This document shows positions 56,975-64,000 of a stretch of 64,000 bases of DNA, one piece after another (position 1 is the stretch's first letter; each line of letters begins with the position of its first letter). The stretch covers positions 1-64,000 of the forward strand of contig JAWPGT010000094.1 in the NCBI GenBank assembly GCA_034638255.1, in the 5' to 3' direction. A model generated the notes under the pieces. The model saw only the letters and a program-made list of their open reading frames with translations, had not been told where the DNA came from and searched no databases. The stretch comes from Coprinus comatus (Eukaryota; Basidiomycota; Agaricomycetes; Agaricales; Agaricaceae). The translations under genes were made by a program, and so were the position numbers.

Positions 56975-57296
56975 TTTGGATAAATGGAACGCACTGGTCA
57001 AGTCGAGGATGTATTTGAATTTGGAGTGTCTGAAGTTTTTGGGTTACACTGTTTCTCGTTTTCTCTCTCTCTTTTAAGTACTAGAGCATCGTCTTCCTTT
57101 GTAGCATATCATCCTTCAAAGCATTCATAACCGAGGATTTGATCAAGGACCGGGGATGAAAACCGACTTGAAGTGGAAAGTGGCATATTGAATTAAGAAG
57201 ACCTGTATTACTTCCAGATCCTTCATCTCCGGGCTGAAATGTACAAGACAACCTTTTTTTACAATACATTACATGTACAATCTGAATCAAAATCAA

Positions 57297-58599
57297 TCAC
57301 AACCAAACAAAACTAGTACGAGTAGGAATATCCAAATTCCTCGCAACAACCTTCATATTCCTCCCACCATCAACTCTTTTCAACACAACAGTTCCAGCAT
57401 TCCCAGCAACACCAGCCGCAACCAAAAACTCCTCTCCACCCTTCTCATTACTACTAGATCCGAACTCCATACCTCTAATTTGATTAAGTCCCGTATAAAC
57501 ATGATTAACAAGTTTCAACTGTTCATCCTTCCTTCCTTTATTAATCAATTCATAAATAGCAATCGAATCTCCTCTAGGATCTTGAGTTCCAAGATTCCTA
57601 TTTGACGCATAGATATATGGATTTGGGAATTTGGTTGTTGGTTTTGGTATTATTACTTCTCCTGCTGCCCAGATTGAACCTTGTGGTGGATTTGGTGGGA
57701 TGATTGATGTTGAGTTTATGATTTGAGTTGAGATGCGTGGTGATGAAGGAAGTATTTGGACTCCTAGCGTTGAATCTAATTCATGAATAGTGAAAAGTCG
57801 ATCCTCTGTATTTGGGAAATAATAAGAAAGAATATTAATACTGGTAATGTCGGGTATTTATATATATATAAACTTACGATAGATGGCAGAGTGACGAGGT
57901 CCACTACCAGCAGGTTGAGGTAATGATCCTTGTACACTCGGACTATTACTGTTAGAACTCAATTGCCAAATCGTATCTTGCCCCTAATAAAATTGTTTCA
58001 CAATCAACAAATTGTAATCGAAACGGTAACGGTTACGCGGTTTCAAAAGAAAAAGAACCAACGTACCAAATCGGGTATCAAAATCTCATCGTTATATTCC
58101 AGCACCATGTGAGGATGAGAGACAGTCCCAGCTTTAGTAGCAAAGGTAATAGTAGGAGCATTTTTATCGAAGATAAGAGGATTTCCAACTGTAGGAATAA
58201 TACGTCCATTTCCACCACTATAGTTCATGACACCAACTCTTCCACCTGAGAGATGTGCGAGATGTGCTGGAGATGCACCATTGGTTGAAACAGTATCTTG
58301 AACACCAGACAAACTTCCATCGGGATTGATGAGGAAAGATTGTACGGCTCCTTTATCGACTTCATTAACAGCACTAATGTGAATCAAAAGGCCAACCATC
58401 AACGCCGTTAATGATTAAGAAGGAACGAGAAGTATACGTACTAAAGAACACTACTATTGGAAGGATGTTTAGCAATCCAGGATGGATTCTCACCCGTTGC
58501 TGAACGACTGAGAATAGATAGCGAGGATGTATCTGAATTGAAAGAATATGTTGCTACAAAAAGGCCATAACCGCCTGCAAGGATTGTAAAGGCAACCAT
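57297..58599 (-). CDS. Seven-bladed beta-propeller lactonase family protein
   Basis: Four exons: 58599-58442, 58373-58067, 57983-57878, 57805-57297; 359 aa, phases consistent. The blades carry the family's repeated elements: GGYGLFVATYSFNSDTSSLSIL, NPSWIAKHPSNSSVLY, VNEVDKGAVQSFLINPDGSL, GASPAHLAH, SHPHMVLEYNDEILIPDLGQDTIW, GSGPRHSAIY, FTIHELDS, YIYASNRNL and IAIYELI. Relatives hydrolyse 6-phosphogluconolactone or carboxymuconolactone. Many fungal members are uncharacterised, so the substrate is open. No membrane segment is evident; the hydrophobic N-terminus (MVAFTILAGGYGLFVATY) is the first blade rather than a sure signal peptide. Confidence 0.85.
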
Positions 58600-58916
58600 T
58601 TCTTGTGAGAGCAAGAGTAAGCCGTGTTTGTGCGTTGTTTAGTGTCGCTCGTATGGTTTATATATGTGAGAATCAAAGAATCAAGGAGCTTCGATCGGCG
58701 AGACCTCGTGGTTTCAGAGAGAAGCAGTAAGTGAGACGAAGCGGTTGCTAATGGTTATGGATAATTTCCTCCTCGACTAGTCGCGTAAGAATGGCGGATA
58801 AACTTGAAATAGCAACTACCGAAATTCTTTTTCGATATGGAGTCAGGTTGTGTTAGAAGTGATGGTCGACGCAGAAAAAGTGATCGCAAGAGACTGCCAT
58901 ATATATTATTACATCA

Positions 58917-60055
58917 TCATCCCTCCGAGGAATAAATAAATTCTTCGGAATCACTATCATCAAACTCCTCCTCCGAGCCCAGTATATCATCCTGCAAGTG
59001 TTTCACCTCTTGATAGGTAGCTGCCCTGAATATCCATTGGACAGTGTTTAAAGAAGGTGGTTGTGGCCAAGTCAGATCGTCACAACCAACCATACGATAA
59101 ATACCTTCCTTTTTCCGAGAAACATAGGATGCCAGAAACTCGGGATCGGAGTATAATAACCTCATGCACGAAGCACATTCTCCGACCCACATGTTCTCAT
59201 TGCGCGAATTCGAAAGAGACACGTGTCCGGTTGGGAATGCAACTGTGTTAATGTAAACGCATTCCAGAGCAGATAACGAGCTCAATGCCTTGGCATAATG
59301 CATCTATTGAAGTTCAAACTCAATAATATGATCAAGTTTAAGGAAATGTATGCGTATTGACTCACGGGTAATCCCAATCCACCTTTATATAGAAGAGACT
59401 CTGGAAGCGGTTCTTGGAGTTCTACTTCGGAAACTGTAAAGCATAATCCACACCAGATTCTTTTCTGGTGAATTATGAGCCTTTTGATCGATGGGAGAGA
59501 TTGGGAAATAAATAAGAAGGCCTTTGGATATGGCCAATGAAGGCCACGATAATCGAAAGTTTCTATCGAAGGAGGGCAATTGGTGAATGGTGAATAAGAG
59601 GATGTATCGTATGAACTGCCTTCATGTGGGATCCATAGCATAGAGGTCCAATCTAAGCGAAGGACTTTTACTTGGTCGTATCCTTCAAGATTCCAGTGCG
59701 GGTATTTAGGACGTCGGATATGAGCATCATTATCCGATAACACACAGTGCATTTGTCTTGTGGATTATTCTTCAACAATGGAAAATGATATAAAATATAA
59801 CTCTTACCTTACCCAACGTTTTTTCGCTTGTGGTATCCGTTGGAGGAATTCTTGTAAATCCTGACCTGAGTCTGTGGTGTAGAAATGGGAAAACCATTGT
59901 TGTAAAACCAGGCTACGATAAGCTTTGCAACTCAAAGAAAGGGCAGAAATATATCTCCATGGTGGTTTAATTGACGTTCCTGGTTCGCTGGTTGTAGAAA
60001 ATTCGAGAGCAGCAACAATAATCTCGGACACTAGCTCAAGAGGTAGATTGGCCAT
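58917..60055 (-). CDS. F-box-like domain protein
   Basis: Exons 60055-59808, 59756-59366 and 59303-58917, 341 aa. The N-terminus NLPLELVSEIIVAAL...ISALSLSCKAYRSLVLQQWFSHFY is the F-box-like pattern (LPxELxxEII, C..L.....R..).  The middle part (YDQVKVLRLDWTS, IETFDYRGLHWPYP, LPSIKRLIIHQK) reads like irregular leucine-rich repeats, and the end is strongly acidic (GSEEEFDDSDSEEF). It probably acts as an SCF adaptor; the target is unknown. It is not closely similar to the F-box protein at 35377. Confidence 0.75.
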
Positions 60056-62358
60056 TATCTGACCATGAATAATTACATAATAATTAATTGACGATTCTAT
60101 TATGGCTTGTTTGGTCTTGTCGACGCGTTGCTTGGTCGATACTAATTACAACACTTCTTCTCTTAACATACCAACCACTCCGAGGTCAACCCCCGCTGCC
60201 TTCTCTGCCTTCAACGCTCCAGGCACCCTTTCTTGCATCGAAGAAACTACCCTTCACAGTCTAGGAGTCGACTCCAGCCACAGTGATCTCTTCGAGAATT
60301 CTGTTCTTGAAGTGTCATCTAACCCTAAGGATTCAATGGTTTCTATGCAGTCCTATTCGTACCCGGAACTTGCTCTAGACCGCTAGCTATGGTGGTAGCT
60401 CTTTGTGGACGCGCATAGCCTGATGATTTATTGGTGTAAAAAGAAGTGTACACACTGCAATGACTCTTTATCGACGCTTCTACACTTGTCCGGAACGTGC
60501 TTGGCTTAGGCGTGGCATAACTCGATTACGCACAGACCTCCACTTTTATCGCCTCGGGACCCCATTCTTTCGCATAACACACCGCACAGGACACTACGCA
60601 TATGTGTATGTTTCCGAGCGAGGGAATGGGAAGGCAATATCGGAAACGTGTGAGGTTAATAGTCGACGTTTTTGCGCGCATATGCTTGCACCAGAGAAGT
60701 GCCCTAGGTTGGCTTAGATATGGATGAGCAGTTCCCTACAGACTACTTCTTGGCAGGTCATCGTACAGGTCTCATTTAGAGATCATATTCACACCTGTTT
60801 CCCACCAACCTTTAGATCATCGGCACTCATGTGTTGCGTCTTTAGTGGTCTGGCCTGTTCCATTCCGGTATACCCTACAAGACTGCTGGGACCAGGGTCG
60901 TTCGGCCCACCCTCTGAGGATGTCTGTTGGCATCTTCAAACCCCAGTGCCCTTTTTGCAGGCTTTCACGCGCTGGATATTCATGTAGACTTGTCCTTCAC
61001 CGGATGGGTCTATGTGGATTAAACGCAATTAATTTTGCGAATGAAACGTGCTTGGCTACGTCACTTCTTCCGGCTGTGGTCCAGGGGGTTAGTCTCCAAG
61101 ATGTAGATTTCTAGGACTTTTCAAGAAGGAGCGTTGCTCTTACGAGTGGTGGTACTCGGCACAACTATGCATGCCTGAAGCAATGACATCATACCGCTTG
61201 GATGGCGCTCTGCACAACATCGGTCGTTTTCGTGTTACCCCAACTTCAGATACTTCCATTACAGGAAGTCTGACTGGTTATGCTATCTGTCTATTAGTAG
61301 TCCTCTTTCATCCTTGGAACACTTTCCCTAGGCTCACGGATCTGAAGATGATGCATGCATGTTTGTGCCAACCTACCTCTGTTGTGGATTTTGGTGACTT
61401 TGTTTTCTGTTATACTCGCAAAGACCCCATTTGATTATGCGTTTTTGTATGGAATTTGGTCTTTCCTGACAAGATCTGTCAAACAACATTGGCTTCGAAT
61501 TCATGTTGTTTTGTACTACCCGAGGACGCTTAGATGGTTCATGTCGGTCGGCGTGTCGGGCGTGCACTTGAGAAGGATTGATGTATGTTGGTCTCTTCGC
61601 GTTGGTAGAAGTTGCGGCCTTGGAAAAGGGTGTCTTCGGATACCTGTTGCAACAGAGTCTTGTGCTCGAGGTCTGCCAAAGCGGATCAAAGAACCAACTA
61701 CATCGTATCTTTTTTCCGGTTGTACTGTCTGGCGAGTTTGGCTTTGACCTCTGTTCCGTCTATAGAAGAGGGCGTATATTCTTCATCGGGTAGGGTCAAT
61801 GCGCGATCTTTTGTCACGAACAGGAAAGTCATGCCATATGGGGCGTGTAGTTGGCTGGGCGAGCAGGTAGTTGAACACCTTCTGGTGAGAAGTTACCAAA
61901 GCCATGGTCATGTAGGTAAATGTGTTTTGTTTGTTATGAATTCTGACTCCATCATGAGCTGTTTGAAAGGAAAGCTACCTTGGATGGGTAACGAAGCCTG
62001 GGTTGTAATGATCTGCTTCGTTGGGGAGTAAAAGAGGGCGAGGGTGGATGGATATTAGGCTGACTGGCGGGGAAAGCCAATTAGGCTTCGAGAGTACGCG
62101 TTTTGCGTGCTGATTGTTTCAGTGTGGAATCCGTCGACCATTGTGGGTCTGCGCGGATGGCATGCTTTATTTTTTGCTTTTTTGTTCATCTTCGTGATGA
62201 AATTGATTTCTATTAGTAAATATAAATATTCACACGGTTGTATTGTATGTAAAGCACATAGGGGAAGAACCATTTTCCGCCTTGACCCTCTCCTGCATCT
62301 GCTGGCTGTGAGCGCTCGGAGGAAGGATCTATATATGTAGTGAAGGCTGTGGAGAAAC
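60056..62358. other. Unexplained 2.3-kb stretch with possible degenerate coding traces
   Basis: No intact gene. Plus-strand frames at 60102-60386 and 60460-60717 lack domains. On the minus strand, disjoint in-frame stretches around 61950-61750 (MALVTSHQKVFNYLLAQP, then WHDFPVRDKR) and 61690-61570 (LLQQVSEDTLFQGRNFYQRE) look protein-like but are broken by stops and shifts. Composition is less AT-rich than the neighbours. A decayed transposon or gene is the best guess, with low confidence. Confidence 0.35.
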
Positions 62359-64000
62359 ATGCATCCGCTGTCAAATGCGCCCGAGAGAGTTGTGAAAAAA
62401 GTATCGCGAGGTGAGCCTGGTCCCATCTGCAGCGATCACTGGATGATGACCTTGCCCAGCCTGCAACACATGTCGTCTCAAGCGAAAGAAAGTCGGTCTT
62501 CCATCTCGTCAGGAATCCCCGATGTCGAGAAGTTGAAATTTGTCACAGTGCGACGGTCTTGATCCATGCGCCTTTTGTATCGACAACAAACTCGAATGTT
62601 TGTATTCAAAGGAGCCTCGACGGCGCGGGCCCCCTTCTGGCTATCTTCGCTACATGGAAACACGCGTTGCAATGCTCGAAATATTGCTGGGCCTTTATTT
62701 GTCCGAATATACAAAAAACAAGGATGATACTCAGGGACCTTGCGACCCCTTTCTCGATATCGCCAAAACACTCAAGGCTGAAGCAAAGACTTGTACACAG
62801 GATGTTTGGGATGGTCATAAAGCATTTTGGACAAATACAGAGTCGGAAGCCATGGTCGAAGAACTTGTTGTTTCTTTTGCTCCCTTTACTCCCCGTCCCC
62901 CGCAGGAAGTTGCTGTGAAAACATTATTACCTCTACCACCCTCTACAACCACTTCATCATCGACTACTCATGACAAACAACAACAACAACAACCGTCAGC
63001 GTCAACCTCGAATACGAAGAAATCGAATGCAAAACAACGGACCTCGGCTATTGCTCAAACGCCTAAATTGGAACCTTTTGAAAGAGCGGGGACGAGAGAG
63101 TCGGTTTTGAGGAGCACTTCTCCTCCTGTTCCACAGAAAGGTCCATTGGCTGATCCTATGGAGGATAGAGATGACTGGCAAACTGTCCAAGATCCGACGC
63201 ATAATACGTTCATGGATATGCAAGATCCTAGTACGGCTAACCCATTATCATTGACCCATCCAATCTATAGGTCTCAAGCGCCTTTTGATACTTCTACTAT
63301 TCAAATGGCAAATGCGGACAACTTGGGTATGGCTCTTGGAATGGATATTAATGACGAATACACGGGGAGTTATTGGTGGGTATTATTATCACATCAGTTT
63401 AGGATTTATACTGACCGGTACTGTTACTACCACTACTAGGCGTACCGTTGATCTTACACTTCCAGAACATGACGCATACACCCCACTTCCCGTGACCCAA
63501 AACGACCACTTTGTACAAGCAATAACAACAAACCCAATTGAACTCCCACCTATTCATATCCTTTCACGACTCCTCGACGTTTTCTATCAATATTCATACT
63601 CTTCATACCCATTATTACCAAGTCGTCCAATTTTTGATGCACTTCTAACATCACCTTCTAGATCTGATTTATTTTCTACTCTCGTACTCTCAATATGTGC
63701 TTATAGTGGTCGTTTATCACCTTCATCACATACTACTACTGCTTCTGATTTTGGTTTTTTATTGGGAGCAGGAGGTCTTGCAGGAAAGATTGCTGCGGAT
63801 TTGTGGTATGAACAAGCTAGAACGGCTTTGAGTACTTTATTGAAGAAAGGGTCGTCATTGGAATTGGTTCAGGTTTGTTTGATATTGGCTTTAAGAGATT
63901 ATGGAAAGGGTAATGAAAGTCAAGCTTGGGTACTTGTTGGTGAGTCTCTCTTTAAATTAAATCCAAATTCCTTTTAAACTCAAATTGTTCGTTACTGTAG
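62359..64000 (+). CDS. Zn(2)Cys(6) fungal transcription factor, 5' part
   Basis: Exons 62359-62410, 62460-62491, 62549-63375 and 63440-63939; the last bases (63940-64000) are an intron ending TGTAG at the window edge, so the gene continues beyond it. After MHPLSNAPERVV comes KKVSRACNTCRLKRKKC, and after the next intron DGLDPCAFC and ECLY: a complete C-x2-C-x6-C-x5-C-x2-C-x6-C zinc cluster assembled from three exons. RYMETRVAMLEILLGLYL is the usual linker/dimerisation helix. The fourth exon (LSRLLDVFYQYSYSSYPLLPSRPIFDALL...AYSGRL) begins the fungal-specific regulatory domain. Binds DNA in the nucleus; target genes cannot be told from here. Confidence 0.87.

Noticed and set aside
60102..60386. 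94-codon frame divergent from the F-box gene
   Set aside because: Composition is plausible but there is no domain or splice context; listed only within the unexplained region.
1..64000. CRISPR arrays, rRNA, tRNA genes and bacterial-type operons
   Set aside because: None seen: no evenly spaced repeats with unique spacers, no convincing tRNA cloverleaf box pairs noticed by eye, and the intron-rich genes are eukaryotic.

Overview
The window comes from a filamentous fungus, most likely a mushroom-forming basidiomycete (Agaricomycetes). The genes are cut by many short introns (about 47-75 nt, GT...AG, TA-rich). They include fungal families such as a FRE-type ferric reductase, a Zn(2)Cys(6) regulator, F-box-like proteins, Rad17 and small Cys-rich secreted proteins. 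Two large retroelements occupy the left quarter. All exon models were built by reading splice sites and checking phase by hand; no database search was run.

Region 1 (about 1.5-16.1 kb): a full-length, minus-strand non-LTR retrotransposon (LINE) of about 6.3 kb, with a 12-bp target-site duplication and a 24-nt poly(A) tail. An 8.27-kb Ty3/gypsy chromovirus, also on the minus strand, is inserted in its reverse-transcriptase active-site region. The chromovirus has 635/636-bp LTRs differing by one indel and a 5-bp duplication. It carries gag, a frameshifted pol ending in a chromodomain, and an extra zinc-knuckle ORF between pol and the 3' LTR. Its leader has signatures of self-primed reverse transcription and contains no AUG for 1,251 nt before gag.

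Region 2 (16.8-36.6 kb): RAD17 checkpoint clamp loader; arm A of an inverted gene duplication; a small serine-palmitoyltransferase-subunit-like gene; a ferric reductase; TRP4 (tryptophan synthesis) convergent with BNA1 (kynurenine/NAD synthesis); a conserved low-complexity protein; an F-box-like protein.

Region 3 (37.3-46.4 kb): arm B of the inverted duplication, three 8-cysteine secreted proteins sharing one gene architecture, and two paralogous AIG1-like GTPases that both carry Met in place of the P-loop Lys.

Region 4 (48.3-64 kb): a large disordered protein with C-terminal membrane segments, mitochondrial ribosomal protein uS4m, a second small SPT subunit, a short secreted peptide, a fourth 8-Cys protein, a seven-bladed beta-propeller lactonase, an F-box-like protein, a 2.3-kb unexplained stretch, and the 5' part of a Zn(2)Cys(6) transcription factor that runs off the window.

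The host genes form no obvious single pathway. The functional couplings visible are TRP4/BNA1 (tryptophan and NAD), the two ssSPT genes (sphingolipid synthesis) and the local expansions of secreted and GTPase families.
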